Positions 34,539 to 43,146 of a stretch of 64,000 nt of DNA are shown piece by piece. Positions within the stretch are counted from its first letter, which is position 1. Every line of letters starts with the position of its first letter. The notes under the pieces are model-generated. The model searched no databases and had not been told where the DNA came from. It saw only the letters and a program-made list of their open reading frames with translations. Source of the DNA: Planctomycetota bacterium (GTDB taxonomy: Bacteria > Planctomycetota > JAPUJT01); assembly GCA_027296055.1 (NCBI GenBank), contig JAPUJT010000057.1, positions 1-64,000 on the forward strand. Direction: 5' to 3'. Made by a program: the position numbers and the translations under genes.

Positions 34539-35681
34539 ATGAAAACTAAGGTGGAGTCCGCAAGGGACCGCCGCTCCTTTCGGGCGTTCCTCCGTCTGCC
34601 GTGGAGGATCTACCGGGACGATCCTCTCTGGGTCCCCCCGGTTCCCCGCCAGGTGGAGGGGCAGTTCGATAGGGACCGCTATCCATTCTTCCGTCGCGGA
34701 GATGTCCAGCCGTTCGTGGCCTGGCGGGGAGAGGAGCCCGTTGGTCGCATCGCCGCCATCCAGAACCGGACCCATCAGGAGGTCGCGGGCGATCGCCTCG
34801 GGTACTTCGGGTTCCTCGAGATGGTCAATGATCCCGAAGTGGCGCGGGCCCTCTTTCGTGAGGCCGGCGACTGGCTTCGAGAGCGCGGGTTGGATCGGAT
34901 GTTGGGTCCTGTCCAGTTCACGACCAACGAAACCTGCGGAGTTTTGGTGGAAGGATTCGATGAGCCCCCGGCAATCCAGATGCCCTACAATCCGCCGTAT
35001 TACCCGGATCTTCTCGAGGAAGTCGGGCTGAAGACGGCGAAAGTCCTTCTCGCCTACGAGCTGACACCCGATTCCATTGTCTTCGACAAGACACGTCGGG
35101 TAGCCGACCGGGCCGAGAGGAGAGGAATCCGTGTCCGGCAGCTCAACCTCAGGGACTTCGACGCGGAGGTCGAGAGAGCCAGGGAGATCTACAACCAGGC
35201 ATGGAGCGCCAACTGGGGGTTCGATGCGATCAGCCGTGAGGAGTTCCATGAGATGTCCAAGGACCTTCGCCGGGGGGCGGATCCACGACTCCTCCTGATG
35301 GCGGAGACGGAGGCAGAGTCGAGGCCCATCGGGTGCTCCATCTCCCTTCCGGACCTCAACCCGGCCATCCGACTTCTCGACGGCAGGCTCACTCCCTGGG
35401 GTCTCCTCCGTTTCTGGCGGGCGTCGAGGAAGATCAAGCGGATGCGGACCGTGCTACTCGGTGTCGTCCGGGGATGGCGTCTTCGGGGCGTCGACGCCCT
35501 GCTGATGCGCGAGACGGTGGACCGAGGCCTGGCGGCAGGGTACGAAAGCGCCGAGCTCTCATGGATTCTCGAGGACAACGAGCCGATGAATCGGGCGCTT
35601 CGGGGTGTGGGCGCCAGAGAATCCAAACGGTACCGACTCTACGAAGGCGACCTTCCGACTTCTGGCCGCCCCGATCGATAG
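34539..35681 (+). CDS. bcerS: Bacterial ceramide synthase-like GNAT-fold acyltransferase
   Basis: 380 residues, starting immediately after the spt stop. The N-terminus FLRLPWRIYRDDPLWVPPV and EEPVGRIAAIQNRTHQE fit the GNAT-like family that includes bCerS of Caulobacter, which acylates the amine of (3-keto)sphinganine; EMVNDPEVARALF and the repeat of the fold in the second half also fit. No signal peptide, so cytoplasmic or peripheral. Coupling with spt is the strongest functional evidence. The 3' end overlaps the convergent PAP2 gene by 43 bases. Confidence 0.8.
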   Translation: MKTKVESARDRRSFRAFLRLPWRIYRDDPLWVPPVPRQVEGQFDRDRYPFFRRGDVQPFVAWRGEEPVGRIAAIQNRTHQEVAGDRLGYFGFLEMVNDPEVARALFREAGDWLRERGLDRMLGPVQFTTNETCGVLVEGFDEPPAIQMPYNPPYYPDLLEEVGLKTAKVLLAYELTPDSIVFDKTRRVADRAERRGIRVRQLNLRDFDAEVERAREIYNQAWSANWGFDAISREEFHEMSKDLRRGADPRLLLMAETEAESRPIGCSISLPDLNPAIRLLDGRLTPWGLLRFWRASRKIKRMRTVLLGVVRGWRLRGVDALLMRETVDRGLAAGYESAELSWILEDNEPMNRALRGVGARESKRYRLYEGDLPTSGRPDR

Positions 35682-36523
35682 ACGCGCCGGGCCAGGAGGT
35701 AAGAACCGACGGCGACCGCCGCACCGGCCGGGAGATCGATGACGTAGTGATAGCGCATATAAACCGTCGCCGCGATGATCAGGGTTGCGTCCACCGTGAG
35801 AAACCCCGCCACACGCCGCAATCCGAGCTTCCAGGCGTACGCCACCACGAGAATCGCAACAGCGGTGTGACCACTAGGGAAGCAATCGAAGCGGTGCGCA
35901 TCCACTCTCAAGATCAGGTCATATAGATGCCCGCCGAGAAAGAGCCCGGTCAGTTCGACCTCGTGATCGATCATCACGACCGGTCCAATCGCCGGCACCG
36001 CGATATATCCTAGAAAGGTGATGTAGTAGCAGAAGAGAAGGGCGAAGGCGAACTCCTCCGTCTCCAGGATCCGACGCTTCCGGAGGAGCAGGATCGGAAG
36101 GACCAGGGGAAGCAGGTAGTACGTCATGTATGCGATCTGGAGGATCTCGGTGGCGAGCGGATGGGTGAGGTGCTGAATTGCGATCGTCGGGTCGACGCCG
36201 AAGATCATACCATCGATGGCGCGGAGCGTGGCGTCGAGCCGTCGGGGATGGACGGCGGGGATGATCGTCTTGAGCTGGAGGTAGGACGTGGGGAGGAAGA
36301 CGGCGAAGTAGCCGAGACGCGCCGCAGCGCCGATGATCTCGGATCGGTGCCGCAACACCCTCTCGAGCGCCATCAGGACCCCGCCCGCGCCGACGGCCAG
36401 AACCAGATACGGCCACGCGATGCCTGGAGCGAAGACGAGAATCAGGCTCGAGATCGCCGCCTGGTAGAAGTAGGTGATGAGGACGTAGGGTTTGATCGCC
36501 ATGCGCCCCGCAGGCGGGTTCAT
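35639..36523 (-). CDS. PAP2_3/Aur1-like integral membrane protein, candidate ceramide head-group transferase or lipid phosphatase
   Basis: 294 residues from the ATG at 36523, whose ATGA overlaps the stop of the upstream gene; this is preferred over a longer start at 36649. Roughly seven membrane segments. The PAP2 motifs are DCFPSGHTAV (about 210-220) and YMRYHYVIDLPAG (about 252-264), with the second and third catalytic His. This spacing and the segment around FGVDPTIAIQHL resemble the PAP2_3 group that includes inositol phosphorylceramide synthase (Aur1). Convergent with bcerS, so a role in ceramide lipids is plausible. Confidence 0.65.
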   Translation of the reverse strand: MNPPAGRMAIKPYVLITYFYQAAISSLILVFAPGIAWPYLVLAVGAGGVLMALERVLRHRSEIIGAAARLGYFAVFLPTSYLQLKTIIPAVHPRRLDATLRAIDGMIFGVDPTIAIQHLTHPLATEILQIAYMTYYLLPLVLPILLLRKRRILETEEFAFALLFCYYITFLGYIAVPAIGPVVMIDHEVELTGLFLGGHLYDLILRVDAHRFDCFPSGHTAVAILVVAYAWKLGLRRVAGFLTVDATLIIAATVYMRYHYVIDLPAGAAVAVGSYLLARRVYRSGRPEVGRSPS

Positions 36524-37020
36524 CGGGGGCGAGAGTCCACTCCGGAATCCCGCCCATGCGGCCTGACTTTCGGCGAATCCGGCGGAGCAGGCCCCAGGAC
36601 CGCCTCGGCCATCCGGGACGCCCCCGTCTCCATCCGCTCGCCGAACCACTGAAGTCCTTTCCCGAACCTTCCACGGACGGGGAATCCGCTGTCACGCACC
36701 GTGCAGACCAGAATCAGGCCCCCGGCGATGAGGGGGAGGATGACAGCCGCGGCCGCTGCCAGACCGCGGACGACGGAGCGCCGCGCCGGGGTTACCGTCG
36801 AGCGAAGTATGACCGGAGTCTGGGGCCGGGGGGGTCTCGTGACGGCCTGCGTGGCGGCAAGCTCCGGGCGATCGCCGCCCACGGTCGCCGTGCTGGGGGA
36901 AGGCACAGGGCCTGCCATCGTTCGGCAGTTCTCGCAAACGAATCGTTCCGGCTCGGGAAGGGACCGATCCACCGGCATGAGCACTTCGCATAGCTCGCAG
37001 TTCTTCAGCTCAACGGTCAC
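36520..37020 (-). CDS. Small zinc-ribbon membrane protein, unknown function
   Basis: 166 residues. N-terminal CELC (residues 8-11) and CENC (29-32) form a zinc-ribbon. A Pro/Thr-rich linker follows, one membrane segment (about 84-104), then a soluble tail of about 60 residues. Not recognised beyond that. It lies between a five-span membrane protein and the PAP2 gene, with an ATGA overlap to the latter, so the three are one transcript. Confidence 0.6.
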   Translation of the reverse strand: MTVELKNCELCEVLMPVDRSLPEPERFVCENCRTMAGPVPSPSTATVGGDRPELAATQAVTRPPRPQTPVILRSTVTPARRSVVRGLAAAAAVILPLIAGGLILVCTVRDSGFPVRGRFGKGLQWFGERMETGASRMAEAVLGPAPPDSPKVRPHGRDSGVDSRPR

Positions 37021-37026
37021 TGTCGA

Positions 37027-37554
37027 TCACGCTCCCGAGAGGCCCAGGACCAGGATGGACGCGGCCCAGGCAGCGCCGATCCAGATCATGCCGACCGAGA
37101 CTACGGTGATGGATCTGCGGCCGGGCAGACCCATCCAGAAGGGGGTCAGGATGGCGCCGACCAGAGCTTGCACGATCCCGAGAGCTGCCACCGTTGCCAG
37201 CGTCTTCGGATGCCAGCCCCGGGAAGCTCCTACGGCCACGGCCGCCAGGCACACCAGGGCGACCGAGCCCGATATCAGTGGGAGTATCTGCAAGGGAGTC
37301 CAGGGGAGGGGTGTGTGCTTGGGCTCTGGAGCAGGGCGGGAGCGCGCGAGGAGAACCATCCCCCCGACCAGGAGAAGAAGACCCAACCCCAGGGCGCTGA
37401 ACGGCAACCAGGGAGACGACCCCAGGAGAGGAAGAAGGTTCCGCGAGTCGCCGGAACCCCCCCATCTTCCAAGGATATAGAAGGACACGGCCCCCAGCAG
37501 GATCAGGGCCGTCCCATTGGCTCGTCTCAAATCCTGCCTCCCGAGGACCGGCAC
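37027..37554 (-). CDS. Five-span membrane protein, unknown function
   Basis: 175 residues with five predicted membrane segments (near 15-32, 48-70, 88-108, 119-140 and 149-172). No family motif seen. First gene of a three-gene minus-strand operon (this gene, zinc-ribbon protein, PAP2-like protein), six bases before the second gene. The first few residues are basic, giving an inside N-terminus. Confidence 0.55.
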   Translation of the reverse strand: MPVLGRQDLRRANGTALILLGAVSFYILGRWGGSGDSRNLLPLLGSSPWLPFSALGLGLLLLVGGMVLLARSRPAPEPKHTPLPWTPLQILPLISGSVALVCLAAVAVGASRGWHPKTLATVAALGIVQALVGAILTPFWMGLPGRRSITVVSVGMIWIGAAWAASILVLGLSGA

Positions 37555-37753
37555 ATCCCCGCCGGGTTGCTCCGAGGATAGTGCCGCTCGGATGGGTTGT
37601 CAACTTGAGGGCGGCGCGGACCGAAGTCTCTTCCGAACCTCGTCCCCATAGGTCTAAAGAGCAGGGAAAATGCCCCCTCCAGGAGCGGATCGGAAGGGCC
37701 CCGAGGCCTCGAAAGAGGGTATTGTGGGGCTCTCTCCAATCGTTGCTTTTGAG

Positions 37754-37781
37754 TGGACAATCGTACAATCTGTCCTATAAT
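37754..37781 (+). promoter_or_regulatory. Promoter for the exopolysaccharide operon with internal direct repeat
   Basis: TGGACA (37754-37759), 16-base spacer, TATAAT (37776-37781). The spacer region carries two ACAATC copies separated by two bases and flanked by GGACA/TGTCC arms, a possible operator. About 65 bases before the first gene. Confidence 0.6.
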
Positions 37782-37845
37782 TATGCCACCCGGACTTGGC
37801 GAAAGCCTTGGCTCTCGAAAGGGTTCGGGCGGGAGATTGAATCAA

Positions 37846-38670
37846 ATGATAACCGCGCGATCGCTCTTTCTGGTCGCTCCGTTTCTGCTGCTGATCGGGT
37901 CGCCTCAGGCGGGCGGTCTCCAGATCAAGAAGAGTGGGCAGGATCGGTTTCGCCCATATCGGAACCAGATTCTCGAAGCAGGGGACACTCTTCGGACGGC
38001 CGACGACCCCTGGTCGATGGATTTCGAGCCGGCCGGAAACGTCTGGATCGGGCCAGGCAGCGATCTCGTCTACGAGACGGGTCGCAACCTGTCCCTCGAT
38101 ATCGGTGAGCTGGTTGTGCAGGCCGGGCTGGAGGTCTTCGAAGTGGCGATTGCGGGCGGCCGGATCGTCGTCGAGGCATCGACCCTGGACCTGGAAGTCG
38201 GCGAGGAGAGCTCCGTCATCCGTCGCCCACCTCTGGAGGAAGCGGCGACGGGCGGAGAAGTGATGCTGGACGGTCAGTCGGGGTTCAAGCTCTGGCTCGA
38301 CCCTGATCAATCTGTCGTCTTCGCCTACGACGCGGAGACCGAAACGACCCGGATCATCGTCGAGACGGGGAACCCTGGGGATGTCCTGATCGAGCTGCTC
38401 CAGAGCAAGGTCGAGGTCGCCGGCGGCGACTTCACCCTCGGCGAGCTCTACGTGGCGGAAAGCGTCATGATGGTCCCCCCGGGTTCGGACATCCTCATCC
38501 GACGTGCGATCCCTGCGGAGACACCCGAGGAGCTTCCGCCGAGCGGCCGTATCAAGACGGCCTTCGTGACCCTTCCCGGGGACCTGGAACTTCCGTTAGA
38601 TGAGCCGTTCGAAGACGCCGGCGATCTCCTGGAGGTGCTCAACGTAAGCCCATCCCAGCCGAGGCAGTAA
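37846..38670 (+). CDS. Secreted FecR-like protein, first gene of EPS operon
   Basis: 274 residues from the ATG at 37846; an upstream start at 37753 would lie on the promoter. Signal peptide about 1-24 (ITARSLFLVAPFLLLIGSPQAGG). The mature part is beta-rich and resembles a FecR domain: a pattern of short strands in ILEAGDTLRTADDPWSMDF, SDLVYETGRNLSLDIGELVV and VEASTLDLEVGEESSVI. FecR domains occur in periplasmic proteins tied to polysaccharide export and signalling. Function not assigned. Confidence 0.6.
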   Translation: MITARSLFLVAPFLLLIGSPQAGGLQIKKSGQDRFRPYRNQILEAGDTLRTADDPWSMDFEPAGNVWIGPGSDLVYETGRNLSLDIGELVVQAGLEVFEVAIAGGRIVVEASTLDLEVGEESSVIRRPPLEEAATGGEVMLDGQSGFKLWLDPDQSVVFAYDAETETTRIIVETGNPGDVLIELLQSKVEVAGGDFTLGELYVAESVMMVPPGSDILIRRAIPAETPEELPPSGRIKTAFVTLPGDLELPLDEPFEDAGDLLEVLNVSPSQPRQ

Positions 38671-38791
38671 GCGGGGGTCCTTTCGGAGTCAGGCCGCTAC
38701 CTGGGATTTGCCCTTCCTACGATCGGGTCCCTGCCAAAGGGCTAAATACCCATTCCGAATCAGCCAACAGGGGAATGGACAAGGGGGTAGG

Positions 38792-40063
38792 TTGCGGATC
38801 TCGGTCGGGATGACCATCCTGCTCGTCCTTGCGATTGGAGCTATCGCGGAGCCTTCCGCCTTCGCTCAGGAGGAGGGGAGCGAGGAGGTCGAGGAGCAGG
38901 GCGCCCCCCGTCAGTTCCAGATTGGCGACTTCCTCTATCGGCTCGGTCCAGGTATGCCCTGGGGGCCCTTCAGGTTCCATCCTTACGCGGCCCAGTACTT
39001 CGTCTACGACGACAACATTTTCCTCACGGACGAGATCTCTTCGGACCCCAGCTCCGAGGAAGTGGCGGAAATGTCATCGGAGACGACCCTCGGTCTCCGC
39101 ATCGACTCCACGTTCGAGGATCACTTCGCCACGGTTGAATACCAGACTCAAATCGTTGCGTATCTCCTCGAAGGTACATCAGGGTTGGTCCGCCAGATGG
39201 GGATGGCACAGTTCCGGCTTGATTTCGCCCGGCCGTATTTCGATCTGAGGCACGTCTACCGCGACTCGGACGATCCGGTCGTCGAGCAGCCGGACCTGGA
39301 CCGCTTCCGGCGAGCCACCAACTACACGGATTTCCTGGCCGGACTCGAGTTCGAAAAGCTCGGGATCGAGGCCGGCTTCCACAACCGGAATTATGACTTC
39401 AAGGAGACGGCGACAGAATATCTGGATCACAACGAGTTCTGGATCCACGGAAGGGTCTTCTACCAGATGAGCCCCAAGCTTGCCCCCTATGGCCAGGTCG
39501 ACTACGGAGCGTCTACCTACGGTGGGGAGGAGAGCACCGGCTCCACCCCCATCAGTCTCAACGACTACAGCTATATCCGGCTCTGGCTCGGGGCCATATC
39601 ACACCCGGCGGAGAAGGCGTCGATACACGGACGGATCGGCGTGATGCTTCAGTCGGTGGATGAGGACAGCGGCACCAACCCCGATGACGAGGAATTCCAG
39701 GGCGCTGTGGCGGCACTGTCCGTCGAGTACAACCTCTCCCCGAAGACGCGCCTCGGTGTCGGGTTCATCCGGGACGTCCAGTTCTCCGGAACGAGCAACT
39801 ACCAGCTCGTCGATCGGTTCGAGTTGCGGCTGGATTATCGGTTCACGGAGAGGGTTCTCACCTCCGGACTCGGTTTCTTCGAGAGCTCCGACCCGAGCGC
39901 GACGGACGCCTTTCAGCGATTCGGACTGGGGGTTATACTTGATTATCGGCTCAAGGATTGGATCCACCTGGGAGTGCAGTACCAGCACCGTCAGCGCACG
40001 GCCAAGGAGGTTGGCGACTACACAAACAATCGTTTCCTCGGCAACGTGACGGTCTTCTTCTAG
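38792..40063 (+). CDS. Outer-membrane beta-barrel protein of EPS cluster (BBP2-like)
   Basis: 423 residues from a TTG at 38792 preceded by AAGGGGGTAG, which gives a normal signal peptide (RISVGMTILLVLAIGAIAE..., about 1-26); the frame continues upstream without a better start. The mature protein is rich in alternating aromatic residues: FYDDNIFLT, FRLDFARPYFDLRHV, YRDSDDP, and it ends in NNRFLGNVTVFF with terminal Phe. This is the pattern of the putative beta-barrel porin 2 family found beside Wza/Wzc genes. Likely the outer-membrane partner of export. The stop abuts the wza start. Confidence 0.75.
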   Translation: MRISVGMTILLVLAIGAIAEPSAFAQEEGSEEVEEQGAPRQFQIGDFLYRLGPGMPWGPFRFHPYAAQYFVYDDNIFLTDEISSDPSSEEVAEMSSETTLGLRIDSTFEDHFATVEYQTQIVAYLLEGTSGLVRQMGMAQFRLDFARPYFDLRHVYRDSDDPVVEQPDLDRFRRATNYTDFLAGLEFEKLGIEAGFHNRNYDFKETATEYLDHNEFWIHGRVFYQMSPKLAPYGQVDYGASTYGGEESTGSTPISLNDYSYIRLWLGAISHPAEKASIHGRIGVMLQSVDEDSGTNPDDEEFQGAVAALSVEYNLSPKTRLGVGFIRDVQFSGTSNYQLVDRFELRLDYRFTERVLTSGLGFFESSDPSATDAFQRFGLGVILDYRLKDWIHLGVQYQHRQRTAKEVGDYTNNRFLGNVTVFF

Positions 40064-41011
40064 ATGCGAAGTGCACATTCAAAGTATTGGCTGTTCCTGG
40101 TGCCGTTCTTGACGATTCTCACCGTGTGCATGCTGAGTTGCACCACCTCTCCTCCCGTGCCCGACGAGGTGCAGCCCGGCGGTGTTCCGCAAGACGACTT
40201 CCCGCCGATGGATCCCTTCCCACCCCTGTCGATTCCGGAGGCGTCGTCCAATGATCTTCTGGCCCCGAGTGATCTCCTCCACATCACCATTCACGACTAC
40301 CCCGATCTGGAGACGCGCATAAGGATCCCGTCCAGCGGTACGATACAGCTACCCCTGCTCGGCGCCATCATGGCGAAGGGCCTATCCGTCCCCGCTCTCG
40401 CCGAGGTTCTTCGGGCGGCCTACGAGGACGGCTACCTGACGAGCGCCGACGTCAGCATCTCGGTCGTGGAGTACTCGCCCCGGAAGGTCTACATCCTCGG
40501 ATCGGTTCACGACGAAGGGGCCTACCCGATCCCGACCGGGAAGCGACTGAATCTCCTCCAGCTCCTGTCTCTCGCCGGGGGGTTCGCCGAGGCGGCGAAT
40601 CAGGACAGCCTCCTCGTCTTCCGCGTCAATGGCGGCGGAGAAAGCGTTCGGCGCGTCAGCTACCGGCAGCTCATCTCTTACGAAGACGATCAGAGGACAC
40701 CGTTCTTTCTCGTGCCGGACGACACGATCATCGTGGGAAAGGAGCAGAGTGTCTACGTGCTCGGTCGAGTCAATCGTCCCGGCGCGTTCCCGATCGGAGA
40801 GGGTGGGCTCACCGTGATCCAGGCGGTGACGCTCGCCGGCGGCTTCCAGCGTATCGCGAGTCGCGAGGGAACGATCGTGATCCGGGAGCCCGCCGGAGGC
40901 CAGCGCAAGACCTATTCTGTGCCGGTAAAGAGCATCGTGAACGATCAGAGACGTCGGGACTTCAGACTGAAGCCAGGCGACATCGTCTATGTACCGGAAG
41001 GCATCTTCTGA
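40064..41011 (+). CDS. Polysaccharide export outer-membrane lipoprotein (Wza/GfcE family)
   Basis: 315 residues. Lipoprotein signal with lipobox MLSC (Cys26). The Poly_export domain (LLAPSDLLHITIHDYPDLETR, about 63-150) is followed by two SLBB domains (VYILGSVHDEGAYPI and VYVLGRVNRPGAFPI). The C-terminus ends DIVYVPEGIF, shorter than E. coli Wza, so the pore helix of Wza is lacking; the upstream barrel protein may fill that role. Next gene begins eight bases later. Confidence 0.9.
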   Translation: MRSAHSKYWLFLVPFLTILTVCMLSCTTSPPVPDEVQPGGVPQDDFPPMDPFPPLSIPEASSNDLLAPSDLLHITIHDYPDLETRIRIPSSGTIQLPLLGAIMAKGLSVPALAEVLRAAYEDGYLTSADVSISVVEYSPRKVYILGSVHDEGAYPIPTGKRLNLLQLLSLAGGFAEAANQDSLLVFRVNGGGESVRRVSYRQLISYEDDQRTPFFLVPDDTIIVGKEQSVYVLGRVNRPGAFPIGEGGLTVIQAVTLAGGFQRIASREGTIVIREPAGGQRKTYSVPVKSIVNDQRRRDFRLKPGDIVYVPEGIF

Positions 41012-41019
41012 GGAGTGGA

Positions 41020-43104
41020 GTGGACGTGGCGGAACAAGTCGAGATAGCCCGACCGGCCCAGAGCGCCATGGGTGCGAACGACTACCTGAGAGTGCTGATC
41101 AAGCACATCGGACTGATCCTCGGGATCTTCCTGATCTCGGTCACCCTGTTCGTGATCTGGGCCTCCCGAGCCACGAAGGTCTATCGGGCGGAGGCGCGGC
41201 TTCACGTATACCAGAGGAGCCCACGCCTCGTCTCGATAGAAGAGGTCCTTCCGATGGACCCCGGCCGCTCCGCGTACCACAAGACCCAGGTGGAGATCAT
41301 CCGGAGCCGCAAGATAGCGGGAGCGGTCTACCGGAAGCTCCACCTGGATGAGGATCCGATCTTCAAGGGACAGCTCGATCCGATCCAGAGTTTTCGCTCG
41401 GGGATCGAGGTTCGCCCGAAGAAAGATACGGGGATCATCGAGGTGGCCTACAAGGGAGTGGAGCCGGAAAAGATCACCGTATGGGTCCAGGAGATCATCG
41501 AGGAGTACCTCACCTACAACGCCTCCCTTCGCCGGACGACCACCGCCGGGGCGGAGCAGAAGCTGAAAGACATCCTCCCCGACCTGCAACGCAAGTTGAG
41601 CGAGAAAGAGAAGGATGTGGCGGATTTTCACCGAGAGCACGACATCGTCACCTTCGAGAAGGAGCTCAATATCCTCCTCGAACGCATGCAGCGGCTCGAT
41701 GGGAAGCTGGCGGACACGCTGAAGGATCTGGCCGCCCTCGCTGCCTCCTGGGAGACGATCGAGAAGGTCCGGAGGGAGGCTGGAAATATCCAGGCCCTCC
41801 CCGTCCTGCGAACCAGCCGGGCCGTCCAGGACCTCCGGGCCCAGGAGAGGGAGGCGGCCGGGGCCCTGGCCGACGCCAAGACGAAGTACATAGACAGCAA
41901 GAAGAACCGCAAGCTCGACTCCTTCAAGACCCGGTTGAGCGAGATCCGGGGCGCCCTCGACCGGGAGGTCGAGATCGTCCTCGACGCCGTTCGCACCGAA
42001 TACGATCAAAAACTCAGCGAGGAGCAGAAGCTGGAGGACCGGATCTCGGCGGCGAAGAAGCGGGCACAGGAGCTGGAGTCGCTGACTACCGAGTACCAGG
42101 TAAAGACGGCGGCTGTGGAGAGATACAAGCGCCTCCACGAGGATTTCTCTTTCCGGGCGAAGGAGATGGAAAGCTCCGCCAGCCTCGACCTGAACAACGT
42201 GGTCGTGCTCGACAAGGCCGAGGTCCCCAAGATCCCCATCTGGCCCCGCAAGGGGCTCATCGTCTTCCTCGGCGCCCTTCTCGGGGCTATCGGGGGGATC
42301 GGCGCCGCCTTCCTCATCGAGTTCCTGGACGAATCCGTCCGTACCGTCGAGGACGTCAATACCTCCCTGAAGCTGCCGGTTCTCGGCTACGTCCCGCGCA
42401 TCTCCGGCAAAGCGGGAGATGTGACGGGGCGCGACCTGATATCTCACAGGGAGCCGAAGAGCACGATCAGCGAGTACTTCCGCACGATACGCACGGGTCT
42501 CCTCTACTCTCATCCGAACGGGGGGGTGAAGAGCCTCATCGTGACGAGCGCGGGGCCGAAGGAAGGCAAGACGACGAACGCGATCAACCTGGCCATAACC
42601 CTCGCGGCGGGAGGGAGTCGTGTCCTCCTGGTGGACGGGGACCTGCGCCGCTCGCGGATTCACAAGGCCTTCGGCGCGAACAACGACCGGGGTCTGGCCA
42701 CCTACCTGGCAGGGGAGGCGGACTTCGATGAGGTCGTGTTCAAGGAAACCGGCGTGCAGAACCTCTGCCTCGTCACCAGCGGTCCCATTCCGGCCAACCC
42801 GGCCGAGATGCTCGGGACGGATCGGATGTTGACGTTCATGAAGGAGGCGGCCGAGAGATTCGATCGGGTGATCATCGATACCCCTCCGGTCGTCGCCGTC
42901 ACGGATGCCTGTGTTCTTGCGTCGATGGCCGACGGAGTGATCCAGGTCGTCGGCTCCGCCAAGATCTCCCGTAAGGTCCTCGAGAGGGGCAAGGCCCAGC
43001 TGTCCGCCGTGGGCGCTCGCATCCTGGGCGTGATCCTGAACGACGTCCGACTCACGAGGGACGGCTACGGCTACTATCGTGGCTACTACAGCCAAGATCA
43101 TTAG
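41020..43104 (+). CDS. Polysaccharide co-polymerase fused to bacterial tyrosine kinase (Wzc-like)
   Basis: 694 residues. Wzz domain: membrane segment (about 27-47), periplasmic region with long coiled coils (about 175-385), second membrane segment near residue 420. The cytoplasmic BY-kinase has Walker A SAGPKEGKTT (about 510-519), Walker A' VLLVDGDLRR and Walker B FDRVIIDTPPVV. The Tyr-rich tail YGYYRGYYS is the autophosphorylation cluster. Controls chain length and export of polysaccharide. GTG start at 41020. Confidence 0.92.
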   Translation: MDVAEQVEIARPAQSAMGANDYLRVLIKHIGLILGIFLISVTLFVIWASRATKVYRAEARLHVYQRSPRLVSIEEVLPMDPGRSAYHKTQVEIIRSRKIAGAVYRKLHLDEDPIFKGQLDPIQSFRSGIEVRPKKDTGIIEVAYKGVEPEKITVWVQEIIEEYLTYNASLRRTTTAGAEQKLKDILPDLQRKLSEKEKDVADFHREHDIVTFEKELNILLERMQRLDGKLADTLKDLAALAASWETIEKVRREAGNIQALPVLRTSRAVQDLRAQEREAAGALADAKTKYIDSKKNRKLDSFKTRLSEIRGALDREVEIVLDAVRTEYDQKLSEEQKLEDRISAAKKRAQELESLTTEYQVKTAAVERYKRLHEDFSFRAKEMESSASLDLNNVVVLDKAEVPKIPIWPRKGLIVFLGALLGAIGGIGAAFLIEFLDESVRTVEDVNTSLKLPVLGYVPRISGKAGDVTGRDLISHREPKSTISEYFRTIRTGLLYSHPNGGVKSLIVTSAGPKEGKTTNAINLAITLAAGGSRVLLVDGDLRRSRIHKAFGANNDRGLATYLAGEADFDEVVFKETGVQNLCLVTSGPIPANPAEMLGTDRMLTFMKEAAERFDRVIIDTPPVVAVTDACVLASMADGVIQVVGSAKISRKVLERGKAQLSAVGARILGVILNDVRLTRDGYGYYRGYYSQDH

Positions 43105-43146
43105 ACCGCGCCCGGACGGAACCTTCGGTCCCGGAGCTTCTTCTCC

